From the NCBI RefSeq assembly GCF_035083965.1, contig NC_089726.1, positions 7,817,501 to 7,881,500 of the forward strand: a stretch of 64,000 nt of DNA, written 5' to 3'. The number at the start of each line of letters is the position of its first letter. The first letter of the stretch is position 1. The position numbers and the translations under genes are program-made. The DNA is from Branchiostoma lanceolatum (taxonomy: Eukaryota; Chordata; Leptocardii; Amphioxiformes; Branchiostomatidae). Shown one piece after another: positions 48,355-59,835 of the stretch. The notes beneath the pieces were generated by a model. That model made no database searches and was not told where the DNA came from. It worked only from the letters and a program-made list of their open reading frames with translations.

Positions 48355-49380
48355 TGTATGTTATTCCAATGACATAGATGACACAGTTGGAAACTTAGCT
48401 ATCAGGGTGTGTCATTCCATTGACATAGGGGGAAACTCAGCTTTACCAAGGGTGTGTCATTTCAATGACATAGGGGGAAACTTAACTTTACCAAAGGTGT
48501 GTCATTCCAATGACATAGGGGTAACTCAGCTATACCAAGGGTGTGTCATTCCAATGACATAGGGGTAACTCATCTATACCAAGGGTGTGACATTCCAATG
48601 ACATAGGGGGAAACTTAGCTATACCAAGGGTGTGACATTCCAATGACATATGAGCAAACAGCTATAACAAGCTATCTGCCACCCAAAAATCAAGACCATA
48701 GCACGTCCAAGTCAAAAGATGCAAAAACGGAAGTTCTGCTGCAGTACCATTGTCACATACCAGGGGCCCAAAATCAACTTAGAACTTCGGCTTTACAACA
48801 CCTTCCCACATAACAAATATCGTAATCCATCTAGAGGTTCTTGAGTTATGCCGACTACAGTAGTCCGGAAACACACACGCACACACAGGCACGCCAAAAA
48901 CAATATCTCCATTTTTCATTGAGATAACAAGGGTGTGTCATTCTAATGTCATAGGGGGAAACATTGCTATACTAAGGGTGTGTCATTCAATCGACGTAGG
49001 GGGAAATCCGGCTATACAAGGGTGTGTCATTTCAATGACATGGGGGGGAAACAGCTATAACAAGGGTGTGTCATTTCAATGATATATGGGGAAACATAGC
49101 TGTGGCATTGGTGTATCATTCTAATGACATAGGGTGAAATCAAGATATTCCAAGGCTGTGTCAGTCGAATGACATAGGTGTGATAAGGGTGTTTTATTCC
49201 AAGGACACATGGTGAAATTCATGCATTCCAAGGCTGCGTCGTTTGAATGACATAGGGTTAAATTCAGCTGTTCCAAGGGCTTTCCAACGACAAAAGGTGC
49301 AATTTAGAATTTCAACTGTGTGTCATTCCAAAGACATAGTGTGTAATTAAGGTGTTCCAAAGGTGTTTCTTTCCAATGAC
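48355..49380 (+). repeat. 45 bp palindromic satellite, forward block 1
   Basis: Units of about 43-46 bp read GGTGTGTCATTCCAATGACA then TAGGGGGAAACTCAGCTATACCAA. Each carries the palindrome TGTCATT..AATGACA. The best-ordered units are at 48,407-48,660. An unrelated dispersed repeat (48,660-48,930, the 1320 family) splits the block. Confidence 0.8.
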
Positions 49381-49850
49381 GCAGGAATGTTTTTACTTAT
49401 TTTACCAGCGGACGCATGTGCACTCAAGTCTCTTTACCTCTTTTTCAGGCTATAGCTACCTGAATATACCAATAAAATACACAGACATAACACACAAGGA
49501 TCACAAGAATATAACAATTCATGTTCACAAAGTCCATTTCGTTTTTTTTTCTTCAAAATGCCGACACGGCAGTGTGTTTTTGTTCTCTGGCGAGTTCATT
49601 CAAAAGTACAGGAACCGTGTATTTCAGACTGCTCTTTAATAATTGTACATTTACCTGTGGTACATGCAGTTAGCATATGCGGGTCCCACACACACACAGT
49701 GCACGTTCGTGCTTTTAACACACTGCCTTAAAACAGTTACTAGCAAGTTTCTTTCCACGCGCAGAGTCAGTGGCTCGAAACCCGCCTCCACTATCAGGCT
49801 ATCGGTAGGTACACGTTCTGCCGATGATGATCCTTACTGCTCGGTATAAA
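49315..49850 (+). repeat. Internal duplicated segment, copy 1 (second type)
   Basis: Matches 52,936-53,413 in the same orientation, from ACTGTGTGTCATTCCAAAGA to CTATCGGTAGGTACAC. The words shared include CTCAAGTCTCTT and CAGGCTATAGCTACCTG. Confidence 0.75.
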
Positions 49851-49977
49851 AACCTGTTCAGTTGTGGCAATTTATTCTTGTTGCAGTTAATCAGCGTTGG
49901 CAACTAAGCAGTGGAGATTGTCCATGAATGGGCATATCTTGCACATGAAATTAGAAAATCCTTTGTGACAAACGGTT

Positions 49978-50420
49978 TCACTTTGGCACGGCATAAGGCA
50001 CAAAGGCCAGCAAGGAGCTTTTTTTGTAATCTTCTTGATATGAGTTCCCCACATCAGAGTCAAGAGTAACGCCGAGGTAAGTGAAGGAGTCTATCCGGTC
50101 CGTTTGAAGGTGTTTACTCCATACTCCATAAGTTATAGATACAGTCTTTCCCGTATGTCGCAATTTCTGATCATGACCAACAACCGTAAATTGATTTGTC
50201 CCGATGTCAGTCAGTAGGATAACTTGTTTTCTGTAAACCAGTTAGCTGCCCGTCTCATCTCAGATACAGCTTCCTTACAATCACTTATCGAGCTTGCCGA
50301 ATGATACAGAACAGTGTCAAATGCATTTCTCAGATCGAGGAAAAGGGCGACCGTGACTTTGCGGGTATTGCATGCCGACTTGATGTTGTTGTTTTTTCAA
50401 ATTTCTACTCCAAGGCTGTG
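49978..50420 (-). pseudogene. Fossil non-LTR reverse transcriptase
   Basis: On the - strand, pieces in shifting frames read VALFLDLRNAFDTVLYH, then EMRRAANWFTENKLSY, then SFTYLGVTLDS, in the order expected for a CR1/Jockey-like reverse transcriptase (the D-x-AFDTV region, the W..-N-L region and the YLGV..D region). Internal deletions and a stop after NKLSY make it inactive, and the catalytic YADD segment is missing. Confidence 0.6.
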
Positions 50421-51190
50421 TGAATCCAATGGCACTGAAATAAAGGTATTCCAACGATGTGCCGTTTCAGTGACACAGGGTGACATATGTATGTATTTCA
50501 AGGGTATGTCATTTTAATGACACAGGGTGAAATTCAGTTCTTCCAAGAGTGTCATTCCAATGACACTGTGTGGAATCTAGGTATCCCGAGGCTGTGTCAT
50601 TCCGAGGGGTGAAATGTTTGCCAAGGGTGTGTCATTCCTACGGCACAAAGCGAAATCAGCTATACCGAGGGTGTGTCATTCCAACGACATACTTTCTTCA
50701 GGGAGAAATTCGGCTTTACCGAGGGTGTATCATTACAATGACATAGGGAGAAATCTTGAAGTTTCACTCCAAAGACATAGGTGGAAACTCAATTGTATCA
50801 AGGGCGTGTCATTCCAATGATATAGGCGGAAACTCACCTATCACAAAGGTGTGTCATTGCAATAACATAGGGAGAAACTGAGGTATCAGATGGTTGCTGT
50901 GTCATTCAAATGGCATGCCATACGGAGAAATCATGAAGTGTGTCATTTCAAAGACATATGTGGAAAATCAATACCAAGGGTGTGTCATTCCAATGACATA
51001 GGGGGGAAACTCAGCTATGCCAAGGGTTTGTCATTTCAAAGACATAGGGGGAAACTTAGCTATCCCAAGGGTGTGTCATTCCATTGACATATGGGAAACT
51101 CAGCTATATCAAGGATGTGTCATTCCCCAGGTCGTGTCAGTCCAATGTTAACGAGACTAGGCTATCCTGCGGGTGTGTCATTTTCTGTGT
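50400..51190 (+). repeat. 45 bp palindromic satellite, forward block 2
   Basis: Diverged units with GTGTGTCATTCCAATGACATA cores, best ordered at 50,625-50,850 and 50,980-51,115. Several units have changed spacing. Confidence 0.75.
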
Positions 51191-51221
51191 CGGGACACAA
51201 ACGATATTCATTTGTCTTATG

Positions 51222-51625
51222 TTACATTTCTGCTTTTTAGCGGCGTCGCAAAATGACGACAGGTGAAACAGCGCAACGGTATAGCACAGCTACAGACGAC
51301 GTTGACAGCACAGATAGATCAGAATATTAGGTGACTATTTGAAAGTTTCGTTGAGAAAAAAACCCTTTCACCAGGGTTTTAGAGAGAAAAGCGCTCCTAA
51401 TGTAGCCTGCGTATCGGCCTTTTTAGCTTTCGTCCGCTCTGCACCGGCCAAAAAGCTTGGGAGCAGCGAAAGCTAAAAATGCTGGTACTCAGCCTACTCA
51501 AAACGACGGTGCACGAAGCACGTAGGAATTTATCTGGAATGCTATGTGCAGCAGCATATATGCTAGGCCACCTCGTTATGTGCCAGAATACGGTGAAGTC
51601 ACTTTTTATATCTCAAATATAAAAC
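51222..51625 (+). repeat. Internal duplicated segment, copy 1 (third type)
   Basis: Matches 53,943-54,365 in the same orientation, from TTTCTGCTTTTTAGCGGCGT to ATATCTCAAATATAAAACA. A hairpin-like GCTTTCGTCCGCTC...GAGC.GCGAAAGCTAAA lies inside at 51,428-51,475. Confidence 0.75.
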
Positions 51626-51630
51626 ACAGA

Positions 51631-52197
51631 ATGCTTGCATCGTTCCTTTGTCCGGTGACGCAGGTTTCTACAAACGTCCCTTTCAAACCATAACTCGTCA
51701 TTTTGTATTCCAATACCTTATTGATCACTTTGTGAAATAGACATGGATTAATCATTATAGTATAGATCTTTTACTTTTAGTGTAGTGGTGAAGACTCAAG
51801 CTTGTGTGCAGAAGGCTACGATACCTCTTCCCTTTGTGTAATGAAGAAATCATTGTTAACCTACCTGTATGTACATGTAGAAAAGAACATAAAGAATTTC
51901 CTATGTGCCGTAAGTTGTGTTGCAGGAAGTAGGAATTTGCAAAAAATATAGTCTATGCAATAGTCAGTAACAGAGCATTTTGCAATAAAAAGTATTTGTA
52001 AGAAGAACTTGGTGTTTTAGATTTTCTATGTTGAATTTTGAGAAAAGTCAGTGACTATAATCTAAAATTACAGGAAATATATTTGTATAGATTAGAGCAA
52101 GCGGACCTGAGTGAGTGAGTGAGTGAGTGAATATAACTGATAAATATGTTATATAAAGATATGATACTAGACCAGTAAAACAAACGCCTGAGTCACA
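51631..52197 (+). repeat. Internal duplicated segment, copy 2 (first type)
   Basis: Partner of 47,777-48,339. It directly follows the third-type segment and contains a GAGT microsatellite at 52,114-52,132. Confidence 0.75.
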
Positions 52198-52199
52198 CA

Positions 52200-52710
52200 T
52201 ATGTATAATCTATTGTTGTCACTGTCAAATATACAGTAGGTACAAAATGGAATTGCATTCTTCATAAGCACAAATGTCTGTGACAGGAGGAGAAAGGAGT
52301 TGCTCCACACGATTGTAGATTTTGGCTCTGGTCGTTTTATTGGCCAACACAGGTTTCCAACATTTGAAGTTGACTTTGATATTGCGCACTTGGTTATTGA
52401 CATTCATCAGACTGGTAAGGAAGATGATAAATCTATCCGTATGTTGTATTATTCTGATATACTTTAAATGCATTTAAGTTCACAGGTAGGGAGAAAAGGG
52501 AGTGTTCGCGGAAGTTTAAAGTTTGCAATAAGAAAACAATATTAGCGCTACAGTCATCGTGGGCAAAAGATTTCTCAGATTCCCACTGGCATTGGCAGTA
52601 CACTCCCTTTCGATATGTAATTCTACCCAGTGTCTGCCCATTAAAATGACACACCTTTGGGACAGCTGTTTTCACCTTTGTTGATTCAATTGACACCATT
52701 GAAACACTAA
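52200..52710. other. Interior DNA with a half miniature element
   Basis: At 52,450-52,560 there is half of the 27,923 family (TTTAAATGCATTTAAGTTCA). The remainder is not recognised. Confidence 0.4.
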
Positions 52711-52714
52711 ATTT

Positions 52715-52960
52715 TCTCTGTGTGTGTCATTCCAATGACATAGGGTGAAAACAAGATATATTCCAAGGCTGTGTCAGTCGAATGACACATGGTGAAATAT
52801 AGGTGTGATAAGGGTGTTTTATTCCAATGACACATGGTGAAATACATGTACTCATGTGTCGTTTGAATGACATAGGGTTGAATTCAACTGTTCCAAGGGC
52901 TTACCAATGATAGAAGGTGTAATTTAGAAGTACCAACTGTGTGTCATTCCAAAGACATAG
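52715..52960 (+). repeat. 45 bp palindromic satellite, forward block 3
   Basis: A few diverged units with GTGTGTCATTCCAATGACATA and GTGTCGTTTGAATGACATAG. Confidence 0.65.
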
Positions 52961-53413
52961 CGTGTAATTAAGGTGCTTCAATGGTGTTTCTTTCCAATTA
53001 TGGCAGGAATGTTATTAGAATTTTTCATTTCATTTTTTTTACCATCGGACACATGTGCACTCAAGTCTCTTGACCTCTTTTTCAGGCTATAGCTACCTGG
53101 ATATGCCAATAAAATGCACAGACATAACACACAAGGATCACAAGAATATAGTCATGGTGTTCACGGCAGTGTGTTCTTTGTTCTGTGACGAGTTCATTCC
53201 AAAGCACAGGCACCGGCGTGTATTTCAGACTGTTCTTGAATAATTGTACATTTACCTGTGGTATATGCAGCTAGCATGTGCGTGTCCCGCTCACGCAGTG
53301 CACGCTCGTGCCTTTAACATATTGCCTTAAAACAGTTACTAGCGTGTTTCTTTTCACGCGCAGAGTCAGTGGCTCGAAACCAGCCTCCACTATCAGGCTA
53401 TCGGTAGGTACAC
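52936..53413 (+). repeat. Internal duplicated segment, copy 2 (second type)
   Basis: Partner of 49,315-49,850. It continues past its end into sequence without a counterpart near 49,850. Confidence 0.7.
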
Positions 53414-53490
53414 TGATAGCTTTGGGAGCATACGGAGAAATCATGAAGTGTGTCATTTCAAAGGTGGAAAATCAACACTACCAAGGGTGT

Positions 53491-53630
53491 TACTCTCCAA
53501 GCAGAGGATGGGCTCCGGCAGGTTTTTGACGTCTTTTTAGGCGTTTTTGTCGGGCTTTCTACTTTGTCATTTTTTTTTTGTCTAGCGAACCCCCTGGACA
53601 AAAAAAATGCCGAGTTCCTCTTATGTCTTG
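53491..53630. repeat. Truncated CTCCAAGCAGAGG-family element
   Basis: Starts TACTCTCCAAGCAGAGGATG and contains TTTTTAGGCGTTTTTGTCGG, as in the 18,524 copy. The closing inverted end is not clear. Confidence 0.45.
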
Positions 53631-53639
53631 GTATAGTTG

Positions 53640-53940
53640 ATTTACCACCTATGTCATTTGAATGACACACCCTTGCTATAGCCGTGTTCCTCTTAAGTCA
53701 TTGGCATGACACACCCTTGGTATAGCTGAGTCCTCTATATAGTGATACTAACCATTTAATCTCTTAGATTAAGGCATAGATTTCTTGCACAACGTTCAGA
53801 TGATAGATCAGATCTGCCCTATGTCATTGTAATGACATACCCTTGTTATCCCTGAGTTTCGCCTATGTCATCAGAATGACACACGCTTGGTATAGCTAAG
53901 GTTCCCCCTTTATCATTGGAATGAAGCATTTTCTGTGTGT
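53640..53940 (-). repeat. 45 bp palindromic satellite, reverse block 4
   Basis: Units now read in the reverse orientation: TATGTCATTTGAATGACACA followed by CCCTTGGTATAGCTGAG. This is the complement of the forward units at 48.4-52.9 kb. Confidence 0.7.
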
Positions 53941-53942
53941 GT

Positions 53943-54365
53943 ATGTTTCTGCTTTTTGTCGGCGTCGCAAAATGACGACAAGTGAAGGTTCTATACACAG
54001 CGCAACGGTATAGCACAGCTACAGACGACTTTGGCAGCACAGATAGATTAGAATATTAGGTGACTGTTTCGTTATCGCGTTGAGAAAACGCTGCTTTCAC
54101 CAGGCTTTAGAGAGAATAGCGCTCCTAATGTAGCCTGCGTATCTGCCGTTTCAGCTTTCGTCCGCTCTCCAATCTTTGCTTCCGGCCAAAAGCTTGGGGA
54201 GCGGACGAAATCTAAAAATGCTGGTACCCAGCTTATTCAAAATGACGGTGCACGTAGCACGTAGGAATTTACCTGGAATGCTATGTGCAACAGCATATAT
54301 GCCAGGCCATCTCGCTCTGTGCCAGAATACAATGAAGTCGCTTTTTATATCTCAAATATAAAACA
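53943..54365 (+). repeat. Internal duplicated segment, copy 2 (third type)
   Basis: Partner of 51,222-51,625 in the same orientation, although the satellite around it is reversed. Confidence 0.75.
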
Positions 54366-54519
54366 TCGCATTTCCTTTAAAGTTGGCTGCCGGATTAAAG
54401 ACGACTTACTCAGCTATCATAGAAACTCCCAAAAGATGACCGCCAATTACTGTAGTGATACTAACCGTTGAATCTCTTAGATTAAAGCATATAATTCTTG
54501 CACAACGTTCAGATGATAG

Positions 54520-55570
54520 ATCAGATTTCCCTTAAGTCATCGTTATGACATACCCTTGTTACCCCTGAGTTTCGCCTATGTCATCAGAATGACACACACT
54601 TGGTACAGCTGAGTTTCCCTATATATCATTGGAATGGCGCATCCTTGCTATAGCCGAGTTTCCCCTATACCATCCGAGTGGCACACATGCCACAGCTGAG
54701 ATTTCCCATATGCGGTTGGAATGACACAACCTTGGTATAGCCGGATTTCCCCCTATGTCATCAGATTGGTACATCCTTTTCATACCTGAGTTTTCCATAT
54801 GTCATTGGAATGACACGCCCTTGGCAAAGCTGAGTTCTTGCCTATGTCATTGGAATGACATCACTTCTTATAGCTGAGTTCCTGCCTATGTCATTGGAAA
54901 GCACACCCTTGGCACAGCTTACCTCCCCCAACAAGGGTGTGTTATTAAATGACACACCCTTGGTATAGCTGAGTTTCCCCTGTCATCGGAATAACACATC
55001 ATTGGTATAGCTGGATTTCCCCCGATGTCATCGGAATGACACCCCCTCTGAGTCTTTGCCTTACCATTGGAATGACGCACCCATGACACAGCTGAGATTT
55101 CCCCATGTGTCATTGGAATGAAAGGACCTTGGCATAGCCGCCCCCTCCTCCAAGTCATTGAAATGATACACCCTTGGTTTAGCCGGATTTCCTCCTATAT
55201 CATTGAAATGACACACCCTTGGTTTAGCCGGATTCTCCCTATGTCAATGGAATGACACACCCTTGTATTGCTGGATTTCCCCTTATGTCATCGTAATGAG
55301 AAACCCTTGGTATGCTGGATTTCCCCCTATGTTATTGAATTGACACACACTTGTGATAGCCGGATTCCCACCTATATCATTGGATCGACAGGTCCCTTGG
55401 TATAGCCGAGTTTCTGTCTACGTCATTGGAATGACGCACCCTTGGTTTATCTCAGTTTCTGCCTACATTATTGGAATGACACACCTATGGCACAGCATGG
55501 TTCTCACTTAGACATTGGAATGACACTTCTTCGGTATAGCTGAGTTTCAATTGTGTCATTGAAATGACAC
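54520..55570 (-). repeat. 45 bp palindromic satellite, reverse block 5
   Basis: About 20 diverged reverse units, TATGTCATTGGAATGACACA then CCCTTGGTATAGCTGAGTTT. It is the longest block, with the reverse orientation throughout. Confidence 0.8.
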
Positions 55571-55574
55571 ACCA

Positions 55575-56395
55575 TGAGGTCATCACAGAAGGCACAGTAC
55601 ACGATTCATTTTCTACTTTATCCAGGCTACACATGGTACCGTCCCAGATTGACACACACTTACGATTAGTGCACACTCATATCACTGGAATTACGCGCCC
55701 TTGGGATACCTCAATTGCTCCCTTTGTCTATGATGATCCATCTAGTGTCGAGGACAATGATTTGGTGATCTGGATTATAAGCTTTGGTGATCTGGATTAT
55801 AAGCTTTAAATTAGAAGTAACGTTATTAGAGGGGGAATACAAAAGAATGGGGGTCAAAAATCATTCAAAGTCCCTTTTCAATGATTCTGGTAAAAATACA
55901 TATAAATGGTAGATGACAGCAAGGAGATTTAACCTCCTTGATAACAGTTAACGCTATATGCTTCTAGTCGACTAGTGACTTCTGCGCTTCATATTTATTT
56001 CGGCCAAACTTTCCTTGTAGTGTTATTAGTTAGTTTCGCGATTAAAATGACTCGATTTGAAGACGGTTTCATTTTTCTGATGAGTTAACCTTTGTTGACA
56101 TATACAAAATTACGGATCTCAAAACTGAAGGTACAATATCGTCGATCACTCGGCTGAATGTGCTTGGTGTTCTGTTTGTTTGGCTTTGGGTGCTTCCTTT
56201 GACCCGGAAGTAGACTGGATCATGCTATACATCGGTCGTCTGGAAACCCCCATGCAGACCGTGAAACCTCGCCAAAATGAGTACTTAGAAGGTCAACTTT
56301 CAAGGGACAAATCTCGTGTTCAAATACTTTTTGAATTCTCAACTGACCTACACGAGGTTGTCAGACGTGTTGAGATCACAGGGACACATAAACCA
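55575..56395. other. Interior DNA near the right end of the insertion
   Basis: A direct duplication of TTTGGTGATCTGGATTATAA lies at 55,760-55,806. The + strand frame at 56,180-56,401 shows no recognised domain. Confidence 0.4.
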
Positions 56396-56471
56396 GCCTG
56401 ATTCAACGTATCGCCACTGTACTACGACTGATTGTATGGAGGGTTCGAAGGACTCATTTCGGCGCGTAACA
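56396..56471 (-). repeat. Right terminal inverted repeat of the 12.2 kb element
   Basis: Inverse of 44,260-44,335. It supplies the premature stop for copy A on the - strand. Confidence 0.85.
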
Positions 56472-58361
56472 ACTTGACGAGAGACGCCATGTTTCCCAGA
56501 CATGCGCAGTATTCCTCCCTAGTCTTGCAGGCCGAATCCAGACAGAGAGACGAGACGACGACATCGAAGGGCTCCAAACTGTGGAAGATGATAATGTTGC
56601 ATTCGTAAATAACGAAAACCAAGATATAGGTAACCATTCATCATCTACAAAGTCATGCCTACAAAGTCGCTACATGGCGTAATCTCTTTCATCATATCCC
56701 AATGCGATGTACATTGTATACCAGTGGAATGAATCCTATTATCTTCCGAAAAGATCAGTTCAAGTACTAATTGTAAATGTCTATAAACTAAAGCTGTCTT
56801 CTGAGGTGATATTCCTGTGAGTGTCATCAGTAAGTTCTGTAACGTTATATTTTCTACAGGAGAATTTGAACCTTAGTGGCACCAGCGGGTTGGGTTGAAA
56901 GACGTCACAGGGCAGGACGGCCTTCACTGCCGAGCGCAGGCGAGAGGCGATGTCCTCCGGGGTAGTGCTGAAAGACAAGCAATAGAGGCATCAGTGTGGA
57001 GTATATGTACTATCTAGACCGGGCTTTTTGGGGATTCACCCCCCCCTCTCATAACTTCCAAACAGTATGACTTATGATCACCAAATTTGCAGGGAGTGAT
57101 CTACAGGTGAATTTCAATAACTCCTGAGACTTTGATATCGTTATGACGTAATATGACGTATTATGACGTCATAAATGCGATTTTATTGGCTAAAACCGTC
57201 TAAATAGGAAATTCCCGTAATCTCGTCCGGCAGTGGACGCTCCCTGAAACGTCTGACCGTTTCAAAAATATATCCAGTTGCTTGAGTAACTGTTACCTAG
57301 CCTGGAAACCATACCGTCGGGAGCTCCCCGGTTTCTCTGCGGGGCTGGGAGTGATGCCCGCCCGCCCAGACAGATTGGCCTGCCAGAGGGGTAGTTAGCG
57401 GCAACACTACGGTGGCTGCTAAATTATGGTGGCTGCGAAACTCTATATGGCAGCTAAGACAGACGGACAGAAACGGGTCAATTTAGCAGACTGGGCCCGG
57501 TAAAACACACCCAAGCCGACCCGTAGAGACTGGGACCAGGCTACTGTTACCCTGCGTATCATATTTGGACGTCTAACCTTCATCAACGGACGAACCGATA
57601 GTATTACAGTGAACGTTGCACGATACCTGTTTCCCTCCAAAGCACTGGTGTACTGCAAATGAGGGCTCCAATCAAATGCTCCTGGGTCGTCATTCAACCA
57701 CAGCTGAAGCTCCTCTCGACAGCTCTAGAAGACAAGATGGAAAATCTACATTTGTTTCAAGTTAGTTGGAACCATAAATGAAAAAAAAATTTTGAATATC
57801 AATCTTTCGGAGAGCAAAAAGCAACACGGTATTAAAGAAAAGATCACGCAGGGTGTCCCCTGTTTTGTCAGTAATATCATGGTGACAGCCGTCTGGTCCA
57901 GGTCATCGACCTTTTTATTTGTTTGGAACGGAACCGGAAGAAGGAACGGATCGGAGCAAAAACAATATGTTTCCCTTCCATGAATGTAAACATAAAGAAA
58001 AGAAAGGAAAAGAAAGAAACCATCACCGTCCAAAAGCAGTAGATGTTATCATTTCTACTCAACCTAATAAATTTTGTTTCATATAAATTTAGATAGCAGC
58101 CTTATAATCGATCTTACCTGCAAGTAATCTGAACAGGTTATCTCTGGGAAGTACTTGCTTGCACTGAGAAGGCTCATGATGTTTGGCCCTGTGCCGATAT
58201 CTAGAAGGCGCTGACCTGTTAACTGACCTGCATGCAACAAAGCTTTGCAAAGTTTTTGGATTTATGTTCAAGTTCAAGTCCATGCCGGACAACGACTTAT
58301 AATTAATGCTGAGTTGGCCGCCAACAAAAACAAGCCAACCCATTCCAGACCTAACGTCGAC

Positions 58362-58396
58362 AGCCGAATGTTTTGAAAATTTCAAAACATTCGGCT
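58362..58396. repeat. Perfect 17 bp palindrome in intron 1 of copy A
   Basis: AGCCGAATGTTTTGAAA and its exact complement separated by one base. An interrupted run of CAGCCGAC-like words follows to 58,480. Confidence 0.7.
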
Positions 58397-59314
58397 GGCT
58401 CCTGAGCCTGACGCCAGCCGAACACGCCGAAAACCAACCGACCGCACCGAACACCAGCCGACCACAGCCGACCTTGCCCGAACCACTCTCAACCATAAAT
58501 ATCGTTTACCGGGTCAGCTTTTTGTGACATTTTCAGTGCCTAACGGACAAGTTTGCTCACAATAGACAGCAAAACATCAAAAAAAGTGTTTCTTTATTGG
58601 ATTTGTGGGCATTATTGTTGCGTAATTTCACATTAAATTGAATGGTACAGTCTAATTGGCCTAGGAGGACCAACCTGTCTTATCACTTTTGGCGAGGCAC
58701 TATTGAACTATGAACTTAAACATCTGACATGGGGAGACACATTGGAGCAGAATAAACAGCAGAATACAATGTCATGTGATCTTCGATTGTGCAAATTTCT
58801 ATGTTCATGTATTCATTTATTTGATAATATGACCTTAGATCTATGGAGGGACCTACGGTCGCCTATTTAAACTACCACATATTTGAATGGAGTACCGTCT
58901 CGTTGTAGTACACCGTAGCTCTCCCGACGACAACATAGTAACATGACCCTTAAGCTACCAGAAAGGCATTCTTTGGAACAGGTTAGTTTATGTAGTTCAC
59001 CCGAATAAACATAGTAACTAATAATTGATAGTCCGGTCACGTCCATTACTTAAGTCTTACCCGGCTGAAAGATTTCGTGGTGTCCTTTCATCATCCAGTG
59101 TCCAAAATCGTCTTTTTCGTCCTTTCCTTGGAAACCGTTGAAATACGTGTTCAGATAGTCCCTCGGTTGGAAATATCGAACGTAATCTTCACCTGGCATA
59201 CGTAGAGTCACCTGAGAGCCCGCCATTTTGGGTGACGTTACAATATGATCATTTAACCATGGTACTTGACGTCATTTCCGCCAACAGTTGAGTGTACCTG
59301 TCTTTCAACTTTAA

Positions 59315-59600
59315 CTTAGGCAAACGTCTGGAAGTTCACATCGTGATGTCATATCCGGTATGCTACGTGTATGCAGCTGGCGTAAAAAGATAAACAATCT
59401 TTGACATGTTACAGCCAAGGAAAACATGGTGGACACGGTTTCTCACTGTCGACTCAGTTCTAATACGTGGCGGCTTCCGTAGAGATAAACCTGTCGGTTA
59501 AGACAAACTTCTGGAAGGTGCGCATCGTGATGTCATATCCGGCACAGCGTACTAGTATTTACAATGGATACTTTGGGATAACTTTGACATATTGCAGCCT
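59315..59600. repeat. Partial tandem repeat in the 5' flank of copy A
   Basis: TCTGGAAG...ATCGTGATGTCATATCCGG and TTTGACATGTTACAGCC at 59,328-59,415 recur at 59,508-59,595 with the same order. Confidence 0.55.
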
Positions 59601-59835
59601 AGAAAAGACACAGAGGGAGGTGGAAAGCAGCATAAGGACTATATCTAGCATATCACAAAAGTATTAGCCCGTTCTCCAACTAATGATAATCCAACTTTTA
59701 CCAAAATCAACCACCTGTATTAAGAAATTGATACACATCTCAAATGGCACAAAAGGTTAACCATCGCCTTAGGGCTTATAGACAGTGGTCAGTATTTGGA
59801 CTAAATACGTGTTGTTTTCTGATTGGCGAAAACAA
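59427..59835 (-). promoter_or_regulatory. 5' flank of methyltransferase copy A, shared with 41,588-41,995
   Basis: Matches the 5' flank of the secreted-protein gene, including the ACCATG context at 59,427. In this copy the ATG opens a short frame instead of a signal peptide, and the methyltransferase start lies 200 bases further on, at 59,226. Promoter function is inferred. Confidence 0.45.

Larger units (their letters stand above)
44260..56471. mobile_element. 12.2 kb non-autonomous DNA transposon-like insertion in copy A
   Basis: Terminal inverted repeats of about 76 bp at 44,260-44,335 and 56,396-56,471, starting TGTTACGCGCCGAAATGAGT, with three mismatches and the first 56 bases identical. 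ACTT is duplicated at 44,256-44,259 and 56,472-56,475, while copy B at the same place has a single ACTT (60,800-60,803), so the insertion is exact. A TG-start terminus with a 4 bp target duplication would fit Ginger-like elements, but no integrase or other transposase is present, so the class is open. The contents are listed separately: a pogo-like element, a repeat at 46,640-46,890, satellite arrays, duplicated segments and a fossil reverse transcriptase. Confidence 0.85.
44038..59226 (-). pseudogene. NNMT/INMT-type SAM methyltransferase, copy A, split by a 12.2 kb insertion
   Basis: Exons on the - strand: 59,061-59,226 (MAGSQVTLRMPGEDY...), 58,118-58,227, 57,627-57,724, 56,872-56,967, then the last exon in two pieces, 56,472-56,578 and 44,038-44,259. 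Introns are GT-AG with phases 1, 0, 2, 2. Recognisable parts are the SAM-binding motif LLDIGTGP (about 63-70), DDPGAFDWSP, VLPCDVFQPNPL, LEPFDVVVSSLCLDSAC, and, beyond the insertion, SGGGLILIGT and FLRDSLTKFG. This is the NNMT/PNMT/TEMT family, cytosolic enzymes that move a methyl group from S-adenosylmethionine to small amines; the substrate cannot be told. The frame from piece one runs into the insertion and stops at 56,422-56,424, giving about 208 residues without the C-terminal part of the fold. Copy B is the intact paralogue (about 266 residues expected). Confidence 0.85.

Noticed and set aside
48355-55570. A CRISPR-like array, because short units alternate with spacers
   Set aside because: Adjacent units are contiguous, about 45 bp and diverged, there are no constant repeats with unique spacers, and the genome is eukaryotic.
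44260-56471. A simple inversion breakpoint in the methyltransferase gene
   Set aside because: Both exon parts stay on the - strand and in order, and a 4 bp target duplication flanks the segment, so insertion explains it better.
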